From Amycolatopsis pithecellobii (GTDB taxonomy: Bacteria > Actinomycetota > Actinomycetes > Mycobacteriales > Pseudonocardiaceae), in the NCBI RefSeq assembly GCF_009707865.1, contig NZ_WMBA01000016.1, positions 1 through 64,000 on the forward strand: a DNA stretch of 64,000 bases, in the 5' to 3' direction. Within the stretch, counting starts at the first letter, position 1. Each line of letters opens with the position of its first letter. The position numbers and the translations under genes are program-made. The notes beneath the pieces are model-generated. The model was not told the DNA's origin. It did no database searches and was given only the letters and a program-made list of their open reading frames with translations. Of the stretch, positions 8,160 through 15,790 are shown piece after piece.

Positions 8160-8761
8160 TCCGCGTGCTGCTGGCCGACGATCAGGCGATGGTGCGCGGG
8201 GCACTGGCCACCGTGCTCGGCCTGGAGCCGGACATCGAGGTCGTCGCGCAGGTCGGGTCCGGGGACGACGTGCTGCCCGCGGCGAAGGAAGCCGCCCCGG
8301 ACGTGGCGCTGCTGGACGTGCAGATGCCCGGCAAGGACGGGCTCACCGCGGCCGCCGAGCTGCACGCCGCGTTGCCCGCGTGCCGGATCATCGTGTGCAC
8401 CACGTTCGGCAGGCCCGGTTACCTCGCCCGCGCGATGGCGGCGGGTGCGGCCGGTTTCGTGGTCAAGGACTCGCCACCCGAGCAGCTCGTCGACGCGGTG
8501 CGGCGGGTGTCGAACGGGTTGCGGGTGGTCGATCCGGCGCTGGCCGCCGAGTCGCTGGCGACCGGGCCGAGCCCGCTGACCGGCCGCGAACACGACGTGC
8601 TGCGCGCGGCGAGTGACGGTGGCACGGTCGCCGACATCGCGCGCCGGCTGCACCTGTCGGAAGGCACCGTGCGCAACCATCTTTCCGCCGCCATCGGCAA
8701 GACCGGCGCCCGCACCCGGGCGGAGGCGGTCCGCCTCGCGGAGGAGAACGGCTGGCTGTGA
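8156..8761 (+). CDS. NarL/LuxR-family response regulator
   Basis: Response regulator of 201 residues. The receiver domain has the acidic pocket ADDQ near residue 8, phosphoacceptor Asp in ALLDVQMPGKDG near residue 54 and Lys in VVKDS. The C-terminal LuxR helix-turn-helix reads LTGREHDVLRAASDG ... LHLSEGTVRNHLSAAI. GTG 8156 overlaps the kinase stop by 4 bp; no longer start is needed, since the receiver begins at once. Cognate regulator of the DesK-like kinase and likely activator of the exporter operon. Confidence 0.95.
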   Translation: MIRVLLADDQAMVRGALATVLGLEPDIEVVAQVGSGDDVLPAAKEAAPDVALLDVQMPGKDGLTAAAELHAALPACRIIVCTTFGRPGYLARAMAAGAAGFVVKDSPPEQLVDAVRRVSNGLRVVDPALAAESLATGPSPLTGREHDVLRAASDGGTVADIARRLHLSEGTVRNHLSAAIGKTGARTRAEAVRLAEENGWL

Positions 8762-9417
8762 CAATGGCCGGGATGGGCAGAACCGGTGTGACGACGGGAA
8801 GTTGGGTGCGGCGCGCCGTCTTCGGCACCGTGCTCGTGGTGCTGCTGACCGTGGCAGGCACCGCTTTCCGCGTCTGGCAGGTGGCCCGCGGGGACGATCG
8901 CAGCCGGGCCGATGTGATCGTCGTGCTCGGCGCCGCGCAGTACAACGGCAAACCGTCCCCGATCTTCCAGGCCCGGCTGCGGCACGCCAAGCAGCTCTAC
9001 ACCGACGGCGTCGCGAAGGTGATCATCACCGCGGGCGGCAACCGCACCGGTGACGAGTACACCGAGGCCTCCGCCGGGGCGCGCTGGCTCATCGAGCAGG
9101 GGGTGCCGGCGGCGAGCACCCTGCCGGTCGGCGAGGGGCGCGACACCCTGGGCAGCCTGCGTGCCGTCGCGGACGTGGTCGCTCAGCGCGGCTGGCACAC
9201 CGCGGTGCTGGTCAGCGATCCCTGGCATTCGCTGCGGGCGCGCGTGATGGCCGACGACTCCGGGATGGATTCGTGGGCCTCGCCCACGCACAGCGGGCCC
9301 ATCGTGCAGACCCGGCAGACGCAGGCGATGTACATCTTCCGCGAAACCGGCGCGTTGTTGTTCTACCTGCTGACGAAAACCCCGGCCGATGACATCGGTG
9401 GGACTGGGCTCGGCTAG
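8758..9417 (+). CDS. YdcF/DUF218-family membrane-anchored protein
   Basis: Protein of 219 residues with one N-terminal membrane helix (about residues 18-38) and a DUF218 domain with the signature DVIVVLGAAQYNGKPSP near residue 52 and GGNRTGDEYTEA near residue 99. DUF218 proteins (YdcF, SanA, ElyC relatives) are linked to cell-envelope functions; the exact reaction is unknown. The start overlaps the response regulator stop, so it may be the last gene of the exporter operon. A possible earlier end to the operon cannot be excluded. Confidence 0.85.
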   Translation: MTMAGMGRTGVTTGSWVRRAVFGTVLVVLLTVAGTAFRVWQVARGDDRSRADVIVVLGAAQYNGKPSPIFQARLRHAKQLYTDGVAKVIITAGGNRTGDEYTEASAGARWLIEQGVPAASTLPVGEGRDTLGSLRAVADVVAQRGWHTAVLVSDPWHSLRARVMADDSGMDSWASPTHSGPIVQTRQTQAMYIFRETGALLFYLLTKTPADDIGGTGLG

Positions 9418-9489
9418 AACACTGCGGCGCGAAGCGCCTCCGTGAGGGGTGGTGGTCGGGTGAGGGGCCGGCGGTCGGGGGTCGCCTTT

Positions 9490-10752
9490 ATGGTGACCAC
9501 CGTGTACGACGAACACGACCGGGAGCGGCGGGTGCCGGAGCCGCCGAAAACCGCCGCGCTGCCCGGCTCCCGGCTGGACGCACGCAGTGACTTCGCGCGG
9601 GACAGGGCGCGGGTGCTGCATTCGGCCGCGCTGCGCCGTCTCGCCGGCAAGACGCAGGTGGTCGGGCCGGGGGAGGGCGCCGAGGTCACCGGTGTGCCGC
9701 GCACCAGGCTCACGCATTCGCTCGAAGTCGCGCAGATCGGCCGCGGTATCGCCGAAGAGCTCGGCGCGGACCCGGATCTGGTGGACACGGCGGGCCTGGC
9801 GCACGACATCGGGCATCCGCCGTTCGGGCACAACGGAGAGCAGGCACTCAACGGTGTGGCCGAGCGGTGTGGCGGGTTCGAGGGCAACGCGCAGACGCTG
9901 CGCATCCTGACCAGGCTGGAACCGAAACTGGAGCCCGGCGGGCTGAACCTGACCCGCGCCTGCCTCGACGCGGCGACGAAGTACCCGTGGCCGCGTCGCA
10001 CCGGTGAGCTCAAGTTCGGGGTGTACGAGGACGACCGCGAGATCTTCGGGTGGATGCGAGCGGGTGCGCCGGACGGCCGGCGCTGCCTCGAAGCCCAGAT
10101 CATGGACTGGGCCGACGATGTGGCGTATTCCGTGCACGACGTCGAGGACGGCGTGCTGGCGGGCCGCATTTCGCTGCCGGTACTGGCCAGTGCCGAGGAG
10201 CGGACGGCGGTGGCGGAACTGGCGGCGAAGCATTTCTCGGCTCAGTCGGTGAGCGCGCTGGAAGCCGCCGCGCGGGAGCTGCTGACCCTGCCGGTGGTCA
10301 CCGAGCTGGCGAAACAGGGGCAGGACGGCTCGTTCGGTGCGCAGGTCGCGCTGAAACGGCTCACCAGCGAGCTGGTCGGCCGTTTCGCGTCGGCCGCGGT
10401 CACCACCACGCGGGAGCGGTACGGGGACGGGCCGTTGACGCGGTACGACGCGGAGCTGGTGGTGCCGGACCAGGTCGGGGCCGAGGTCGCGCTGCTCAAG
10501 GCGCTCGCACTGCGGTACGTGATGAGCGATCCGCGGCGGCTGGCGATGCAGGAGGGGCAGCGCCAGATGATCACCGAACTCGTCGGGCTGCTCGTGCGGC
10601 GCGCGCCCGGGGCACTCGACACCGTGTTCCACCCGGCTTGGGCGGAGGCGGAGGATGATGCGGCGCGCCTGCGGGTGGTCATCGATCAGGTCGCGTCGCT
10701 GACCGACGCGCAAGCGCATGCGTGGCATGCCTGGCACACGGGGAGGCATTGA
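9490..10752 (+). CDS. dgt: dGTPase-like HD-domain triphosphohydrolase
   Basis: Deoxyguanosinetriphosphate triphosphohydrolase-like protein of 420 residues, hydrolysing dNTPs to deoxynucleosides and triphosphate. HD-domain metal residues are visible: His in [12 protein letters not shown], the HD pair in [19 protein letters not shown], and Asp in [20 protein letters not shown] 9490 is used; a longer GTG start at 9442 would add a 16-residue Arg/Gly-rich extension with no family resemblance. Proximity of dgt and dnaG is conserved in actinobacteria. The stop overlaps the next start (TGATG). Confidence 0.92.
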   Translation: MVTTVYDEHDRERRVPEPPKTAALPGSRLDARSDFARDRARVLHSAALRRLAGKTQVVGPGEGAEVTGVPRTRLTHSLEVAQIGRGIAEELGADPDLVDTAGLAHDIGHPPFGHNGEQALNGVAERCGGFEGNAQTLRILTRLEPKLEPGGLNLTRACLDAATKYPWPRRTGELKFGVYEDDREIFGWMRAGAPDGRRCLEAQIMDWADDVAYSVHDVEDGVLAGRISLPVLASAEERTAVAELAAKHFSAQSVSALEAAARELLTLPVVTELAKQGQDGSFGAQVALKRLTSELVGRFASAAVTTTRERYGDGPLTRYDAELVVPDQVGAEVALLKALALRYVMSDPRRLAMQEGQRQMITELVGLLVRRAPGALDTVFHPAWAEAEDDAARLRVVIDQVASLTDAQAHAWHAWHTGRH

Positions 10753-11186
10753 TGACCGCCTGGCGGGACGTGGAGGAGGCGGAGCCGGAGTTCGCGCGGC
10801 GGGTGCGGGCGCTGTTCGATGCCCACAAGCACAAGACCATCGCCACCGTGCGGGCCGACGGTGCGCCGCGGATCTCCGGGATCGAAGCGACGTTCTCCGA
10901 TGGTGAGCTGACATTCGGCTCGATGCCGGGCGCGCGCAAGGGCGCGGACCTGCGGCGGGATCCGCGGTTGGCCCTGCACAGCGCCACGGTCGATCCGGTC
11001 GAGGGCGCCGAGGCGCAATGGCCGGGCGAAGCGAAGATCGCGGGCCGGGCGGTCCCCACGGGGCCGGAGGGCTTCCGTGTCGAAGTCACCGAGGTCGTGC
11101 ACACCCACCTCAACCCGGAAGCCACGCTGCTGGTCGTCGAATGGTGGACCCCCGCGCACGGGCTGCGGCGGATCGAGCGCGAGTGA
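10752..11186 (+). CDS. Pyridoxamine 5'-phosphate oxidase-fold protein
   Basis: Small split-barrel flavin-type protein of 144 residues. The segment HKHKTIATVRADGAPRISGIEATF followed by LTFGSMPGARKGADLRRDPRLALHS is the standard FMN/F420-binding pattern of the PPOX family. Many actinobacterial members use F420 or bind haem; the cofactor here is not certain. It is coupled to dgt by an overlapping stop and start. No substrate is suggested by context. Confidence 0.87.
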   Translation: MTAWRDVEEAEPEFARRVRALFDAHKHKTIATVRADGAPRISGIEATFSDGELTFGSMPGARKGADLRRDPRLALHSATVDPVEGAEAQWPGEAKIAGRAVPTGPEGFRVEVTEVVHTHLNPEATLLVVEWWTPAHGLRRIERE

Positions 11187-11202
11187 ATCCGGTAGCGTCG
11201 AC

Positions 11203-12318
11203 ATGATGGGGAAAGCGGACACCGACCACCTCACGTTCAGCCTGGCCCTGCACCGAGCGGTCGCGGCACGGGGGAACTCGTGCTTCTCGCCGTACTCGGT
11301 CGCGAGCGCGCTGGGGCTGACGAGCCAGGCGTCGCGCGGTGCGGCGTCCGAAGAGCTGGTGCGGTTGCTGGCGGGCGGGGATGCGGACATCGCCAAACAG
11401 GCCGAGTTGCTGCGTGCCGCGGCCACGCTCACCGAGTCCGGCCGCGGTGAGGCGCCGGTGCTCGAAGTCGCCAACACGCTGTGGGCGGCCGAGCAGTTGC
11501 CGTTGCACGAAGACTTCCTCGGCGAGCTGGCGGCGTGGCCGAACGGCGGCGTGCGGACCGCGCCGTTCGCCACCGATCCCGAGGCCGCCCGGCAGGCGAT
11601 CAACGCGGCTGTCGCCGAGACGACCCATGACCTGATCCCGGAGTTGCTGGAGCCTGGTGACGTCAAGGCGGACACGGTGGCGAGCCTGGTCAATGCCTTG
11701 TACCTGAAAGTGGCGTGGCAGCACAGGTTCCGCGACGAGCAGACCGAGGATGGGGATTTCCACAGCCCGTCCGGCATCCGGCGCGTGCCGATGATGCGGC
11801 AGACGGAGTCGTTCGGTTACGCGGCGCGTGACGGCTGGCAGGTCGTGGACCTGCCGGGCGCGGGCGGGGTGCGGGCGACGATCCTGTTGCCCGACGGCGA
11901 ACTGTCGGCGCAGGAGCCGGAGCTCGACGCGCACGGGCTCGCGGCGCTGCTGTCGGCGGTGAGGAATCGTCAGGTCCGGCTCACCATGCCGAAGGTCTCG
12001 CTCGAGGCGAGGGCCGCGCTCAAGCCGGTACTGGCCGAGCTCGGCGTGCGGACGATGTTCTCGGCGCGGGATTCGGATTTCACCCCGCTCACCCCGGATC
12101 CGCGGGTGTTCGTCGACGAGGTGATCCACCAGGCGGTGTTGCGGCTCGACGAGCAGGGCCTGGAGGGCGCGGCGGCGACGGCTGTGGTGATGCGGCTGCT
12201 GGCCGCGGTGGGCCCGGTCGATCCGGTCGAGGTCGTGGTCGACCGGCCTTTCCTGCTCCTCGTGCGGCACGCCGAGACGGGTGTGGTCTACTTTTTCGCC
12301 CGCGTTGTCGAACCGTGA
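11203..12318 (+). CDS. Serpin-family serine protease inhibitor
   Basis: Serpin of 371 residues without a signal peptide, so probably intracellular. The family core is clear: NSCFSPYSVASALGLTSQ near the N terminus, NALYLKVAWQHRF in the centre, and the C-terminal DRPFLLLVRHAETGVVYFFARVVEP. The reactive-loop hinge reads DEQGLEGAAATAVVM, close to the inhibitory pattern with its small-residue stretch. The P14 position looks like Leu and P12 Gly, where inhibitory serpins usually have Thr/Ser and Ala. The scissile bond probably lies near RLLAAV, suggesting chymotrypsin- or elastase-like targets. Two adjacent ATGs (11203, 11206) are possible starts. Confidence 0.9.
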   Translation: MMGKADTDHLTFSLALHRAVAARGNSCFSPYSVASALGLTSQASRGAASEELVRLLAGGDADIAKQAELLRAAATLTESGRGEAPVLEVANTLWAAEQLPLHEDFLGELAAWPNGGVRTAPFATDPEAARQAINAAVAETTHDLIPELLEPGDVKADTVASLVNALYLKVAWQHRFRDEQTEDGDFHSPSGIRRVPMMRQTESFGYAARDGWQVVDLPGAGGVRATILLPDGELSAQEPELDAHGLAALLSAVRNRQVRLTMPKVSLEARAALKPVLAELGVRTMFSARDSDFTPLTPDPRVFVDEVIHQAVLRLDEQGLEGAAATAVVMRLLAAVGPVDPVEVVVDRPFLLLVRHAETGVVYFFARVVEP

Positions 12319-12326
12319 GGTAAGAA

Positions 12327-14111
12327 GTGACCGCGTTGCTGGAGGCGCCCGGGACGGTGCAGGTGGACGAGCCCGGACGGCGCAGGTGGACCCGAGCCGA
12401 CACGATTGTCGGGTTGGTTTATCTGCTGGCCGCCTTCGTGATCTACGCCGGGTTGTGGGTCAACCTCGGTGGTGGCTACCTGTACAACAGCGCGCAGGAC
12501 CAGAACATGTGGGAGTGGTTCTTCTCGGCCACCGCCCACGCCGTGTGGAGCGGGCAGAACCCGCTCGAGTCGGTGCTGCAGAACTATCCCGATGGCGTCA
12601 ACATGATGGCCAACACCGCGATGCTGGGGCTGAGCATCCCGCTGTCGCCCATCACGTTGCTGTTCGGCCCGACGCTGACCTGGGCGATCGCGTTGACCGG
12701 CGGGCTGGCGGGCACGGCGTTCGCCTGGTACTGGGTGTTTTCGCGGCATCTGGTGAGCTCGCGGGTCGCCGCCGCGATCGGCGGTGTGTTCTGCGGTTTC
12801 GCCCCACCGATGATCTCGCACGGCAATGCGCATCCGAACTTCGTGGTGTTGTTCCTGTTGCCGTTCATCGTGTTGCGGCTGATCCGGCTCGCGCAGGGCG
12901 CGCACCCGGTGCGGGACGGGCTGATCCTCGGTGCGCTGCTCGCGTACCAGGTTTTCCTGGGTGAAGAGCCGCTGCTGATCACCATGCTCGGCTTCGTGGT
13001 GTTCGCGATCGCCTACGCGGCATCGCGGTGGCGCGAAGCGGCGAAAATGGTGCGGCCCATGGCGATCGGCCTCGTGGTCGGCGGTGCGCTGGCCCTCGTG
13101 GTGGTGATCTTCCCGCTGTGGTGGCAATTCCTGGGCCCGCAGAGTTACCGGAGCCTGGAACATGGTTCGGTCGGCAACGACACGGCGGCGTTCACCCGCT
13201 TCGCGACGGAGTCCATCGCCGGGCAGCCCGATGCCGCCGCGGATGTGTCGATGAACCGCACCGAGGAGAACGCTTTCTTCGGCTGGCCGCTCATCGTGTT
13301 CATGGTGGTGCTGACCATCTGGTTGTGGCGCAACGTCGTCGCCCGCTCGATTGCGATCGCGATGTTCTTCATGGCCTGGCTTTCGCTGGGTCTGGTCATG
13401 ACGGTCGATCACCACGAGACGGGTATCCCGGGCCCGTGGGCGTTGCTGGCGAAGCTGCCCCTGTTCGACTCCCTGCTCGAATCGCGCCTGGCGATGGCGT
13501 GCATCCCGGCGGTCGGTGCCTTGCTGGCGATCGCGACGCAGAAGGTTTTCGAGGCCGCGCCGACCTTCCGGGACAAGGAGTTCCCGTTACGCTGGCTGTG
13601 GCTGGGGGCGCTGGTCGCGGTCCTGCTGCCGATCGCGCCGACGCCGCTGGAGACCATCACGCGTCCGCCCACGCCCGCGTTCTTCTCCGATGGCACGTGG
13701 CGGCACTATGTTTCGACGGGCTCGGTTGTCACCGTGCCGCTGCCCGACCCCGGTGATGCACGTGCGCTGACCTGGCAGGTGCGGGCGAACTCAGGCTTCC
13801 CGCTCGCGGGGGGTTACTTTGTGGGCCCGAACGCCCCCGGCGACAAGCGCGGCCGCTATGGCGCCGCCGAACGCCCGACGGCGCACCTGCTGCAAGATGT
13901 GCGCGACAATGGCGAGGCCCCGCAAGTGACACAGGCCCAACGCACCGACGCGGTGGCCGACCTACGCTACTGGCACGCGGACGTGGTCGTACTCGCGCCC
14001 GGCACGAACCAGGACCCGCTGCGCACCACCGTCGAGGCACTGTTGAACATGCCGGCGAAATACGTGGACGGCGTCTGGCTGTGGGACGTGCGAGCGTTGC
14101 AAGCAGCCTGA
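12327..14111 (+). CDS. Large polytopic membrane protein, GT-C-like
   Basis: Membrane protein of 594 residues with about eleven to twelve hydrophobic segments and a soluble C-terminal domain of roughly 140 residues. The first extracytoplasmic loop (SAQDQNMWEWFFSATAHAV) has acidic residues where GT-C glycosyltransferases carry catalytic Asp/Glu, and the overall layout resembles lipid-linked sugar transferases of actinobacteria. I do not recognise a named family. GTG 12327 starts nine bases after the serpin stop with GAGG upstream, so it is probably cotranscribed with the serpin. A cell-envelope glycosylation role is inference. Confidence 0.7.
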   Translation: MTALLEAPGTVQVDEPGRRRWTRADTIVGLVYLLAAFVIYAGLWVNLGGGYLYNSAQDQNMWEWFFSATAHAVWSGQNPLESVLQNYPDGVNMMANTAMLGLSIPLSPITLLFGPTLTWAIALTGGLAGTAFAWYWVFSRHLVSSRVAAAIGGVFCGFAPPMISHGNAHPNFVVLFLLPFIVLRLIRLAQGAHPVRDGLILGALLAYQVFLGEEPLLITMLGFVVFAIAYAASRWREAAKMVRPMAIGLVVGGALALVVVIFPLWWQFLGPQSYRSLEHGSVGNDTAAFTRFATESIAGQPDAAADVSMNRTEENAFFGWPLIVFMVVLTIWLWRNVVARSIAIAMFFMAWLSLGLVMTVDHHETGIPGPWALLAKLPLFDSLLESRLAMACIPAVGALLAIATQKVFEAAPTFRDKEFPLRWLWLGALVAVLLPIAPTPLETITRPPTPAFFSDGTWRHYVSTGSVVTVPLPDPGDARALTWQVRANSGFPLAGGYFVGPNAPGDKRGRYGAAERPTAHLLQDVRDNGEAPQVTQAQRTDAVADLRYWHADVVVLAPGTNQDPLRTTVEALLNMPAKYVDGVWLWDVRALQAA

Positions 14112-14141
14112 GGCGGCTCCCGGCACGCGCGGGAAACCGCC
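14112..14141 (+). terminator. Weak hairpin after the membrane protein
   Basis: GGCGG (14112-14116) and CCCG (14119-14122) pair with CGGG (14130-14133) and CCGCC (14137-14141), giving a bulged hairpin just after the stop. No T run follows, so its role as a terminator is tentative. Confidence 0.3.
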
Positions 14142-14239
14142 GCCGGGCAACAAGATGTCCTCGCCGGGCTGGCTCCGGGATGACTGGCCCAACGGGACGT
14201 CACCTTGAGTGGGTGGTCGAGTTGCGGTGGCGTTTGCCC

Positions 14240-14266
14240 TGTCACATTTGCCCGTTGCGTTTCGTC
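14240..14266 (+). promoter_or_regulatory. ECF41-type promoter for the second AhpD-like gene
   Basis: TGTCACA at 14240-14246 and CGTC at 14263-14266 with a 16-base spacer, 30 bases before ATG 14297. Spacing and both boxes agree with the site upstream of the AhpD-like gene at 4741-5214. The cognate sigma factor is encoded convergently just downstream. Confidence 0.75.
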
Positions 14267-14296
14267 CTCACTGTGAACCGAAGGAGGAGTTGACCG

Positions 14297-14878
14297 ATGT
14301 CTCGCATTCCTGTGGTGTCTACAAAGGACGCTGGGTTGTTCACGAAGTTCGTCTACCGCTTCGCCCGCCGCCGGTACGGGGCCGTTCCGGAGCCGTTCGC
14401 CGTCAGCGCGCACCATATCGGGTTGCTCGCGGCTGGCGCGGTGCATGAACTGGCTGTCGAGAAGGCCTCCCGGACGTTGCCGGTCAACGTCAGGGAGATC
14501 GCCGTCTACCGTACCGCCGTGCGGCTCGGGTGCTCGTGGTGCGTCGACTTCGGCATGATGTTGCAGAAGCATGAAGGCCTGGACATCAACCGTCTCAAGC
14601 ATATTGACGAGTACGCCACCTCACCGTATTTCAGCAGCCAGGAGCGGCTCGCGATCGCGTATGCCGACGCCATGACCACCACGCCCGTCACCGTCACCGT
14701 CACCGACGAGCAGGTCGCCGAGCTGGAACGCGAGTTCGGCCGCAAGGGAGTGCTCGAGCTGACTTACCAGATCTCCCTGGAGAATATGCGCGGCCGCCTC
14801 AACAGTGCGCTCGGCATCACCGACCAGGGGTTCACGTCCGGCGAGGCGTGCCGGGTTCCGCTGCCAGGACTCGCGTGA
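14297..14878 (+). CDS. Carboxymuconolactone decarboxylase/AhpD-family protein
   Basis: Protein of 193 residues in the AhpD/CMD superfamily. The redox motif is in VRLGCSWCVDFGMML near residues 74-88 (CxxC, with an acidic residue where AhpD often has Glu or His), preceded by VREIAVYRTA. GAAGGAGGAG directly precedes the ATG. Its 3' end overlaps the convergent ECF41 sigma gene by 47 bp and its promoter has the ECF41 consensus, the textbook arrangement for this sigma group. Role: probably thiol/peroxide or organic-radical detoxification; the substrate is unknown. Confidence 0.9.
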   Translation: MSRIPVVSTKDAGLFTKFVYRFARRRYGAVPEPFAVSAHHIGLLAAGAVHELAVEKASRTLPVNVREIAVYRTAVRLGCSWCVDFGMMLQKHEGLDINRLKHIDEYATSPYFSSQERLAIAYADAMTTTPVTVTVTDEQVAELEREFGRKGVLELTYQISLENMRGRLNSALGITDQGFTSGEACRVPLPGLA

Positions 14879-15767
14879 GCTTGTCCGGGTTGGCCACGTC
14901 GTAGATCGCGACGATCCGGCCGTCCCGCATCGCGATCGTCTGCACGTGCGCATCGAGTTCCTGCCCGCCGGGGAACTGCGAGCGCGGAAGGTACAACCCG
15001 GCATCCCCGTTGACCAGCACGGGGGTGCTGACGGTCGCGAGCGCCGGCGTGTACCGCCGCAGCAGGCCCGACAGGAAGCGGGTGATCTTGTCGGCGCCGA
15101 CGATGATCTGCCGCGCGGTGCGCGCCTTGCCGTTCGAGTCGCCGATCAGCACCACATCGGGGTGCAGCACCTCGGCCATGCCCCGCACGTCCCCGGCCAT
15201 CAGCGCCCGTAGGAACCGGTCGAGCACCTGCTGTTGCTCGTCGAGGCTCGCCCGCGGCGGCGGCTCCGCGTCCTTGAGCGCACGCCGTCCCCGTGACGCG
15301 TACTGCCGCGCCGCGTCGGGACTCGCGCCGAGGATCTCGCCGATCTCGTCGAACGGCACGGAGAACGCGTCGTGTAGCACGAACGCAACCCGCTGCTCCG
15401 GAGTCAGCTTGTCCAGCACGACCATCGCGGCCATGCGCAACCCTTCGTCACGCACCGCGACATCGAGTGGATCTTCCCCGGCGGAGCCACTCAGCGGGGT
15501 GACGATGGGTTCGGGCAGCCATTGCCCGACGTAGTGCTCGCGTCGCGCGGTCGCCGAGCGCAGCCGGTCGAGGCAGATCCGGCCGACGACCGTGGTCAGC
15601 CAGCCCCGCAGGTCCCGGATCGCGGCGCGTTTCTCCTCGCTCAGTCCGGCGAGCCGCAGCCAGGACTCCTGCACGGCGTCCTCGGCGTCGGACACCGATC
15701 CGGTGAGCCGGTAGGCGACCGCGACCAGGTGCGCGCGGTGGCCGGTGAACTCCTCAGCCAGTGCCAT
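14832..15767 (-). CDS. ECF41-group RNA polymerase sigma factor with SnoaL-like domain
   Basis: ECF sigma factor of about 311 residues. Sigma region 2 is at residues 1-75 (VSDAEDAVQESWLRL), region 4 at about 115-170 (ASPDAARQYASRGRRALKDA), and the C-terminal 120 residues form a SnoaL/NTF2-like regulatory domain. Two ECF41 hallmarks are visible: WLPEP in the linker between regions 2 and 4, and NPDKL near the C terminus. No anti-sigma gene is nearby, as expected since the fused domain controls activity. ATG 15767 is used; TTG 15773 has a better-spaced GAGGA. Only about 20 bp separate it from dnaG. Its own promoter lacks the ECF41 motif. Confidence 0.93.
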   Translation of the reverse strand: MALAEEFTGHRAHLVAVAYRLTGSVSDAEDAVQESWLRLAGLSEEKRAAIRDLRGWLTTVVGRICLDRLRSATARREHYVGQWLPEPIVTPLSGSAGEDPLDVAVRDEGLRMAAMVVLDKLTPEQRVAFVLHDAFSVPFDEIGEILGASPDAARQYASRGRRALKDAEPPPRASLDEQQQVLDRFLRALMAGDVRGMAEVLHPDVVLIGDSNGKARTARQIIVGADKITRFLSGLLRRYTPALATVSTPVLVNGDAGLYLPRSQFPGGQELDAHVQTIAMRDGRIVAIYDVANPDKLTRVLAAEPGTPRRT

Positions 15768-15790
15768 GACCAAGACAGTATCCTCGATGC

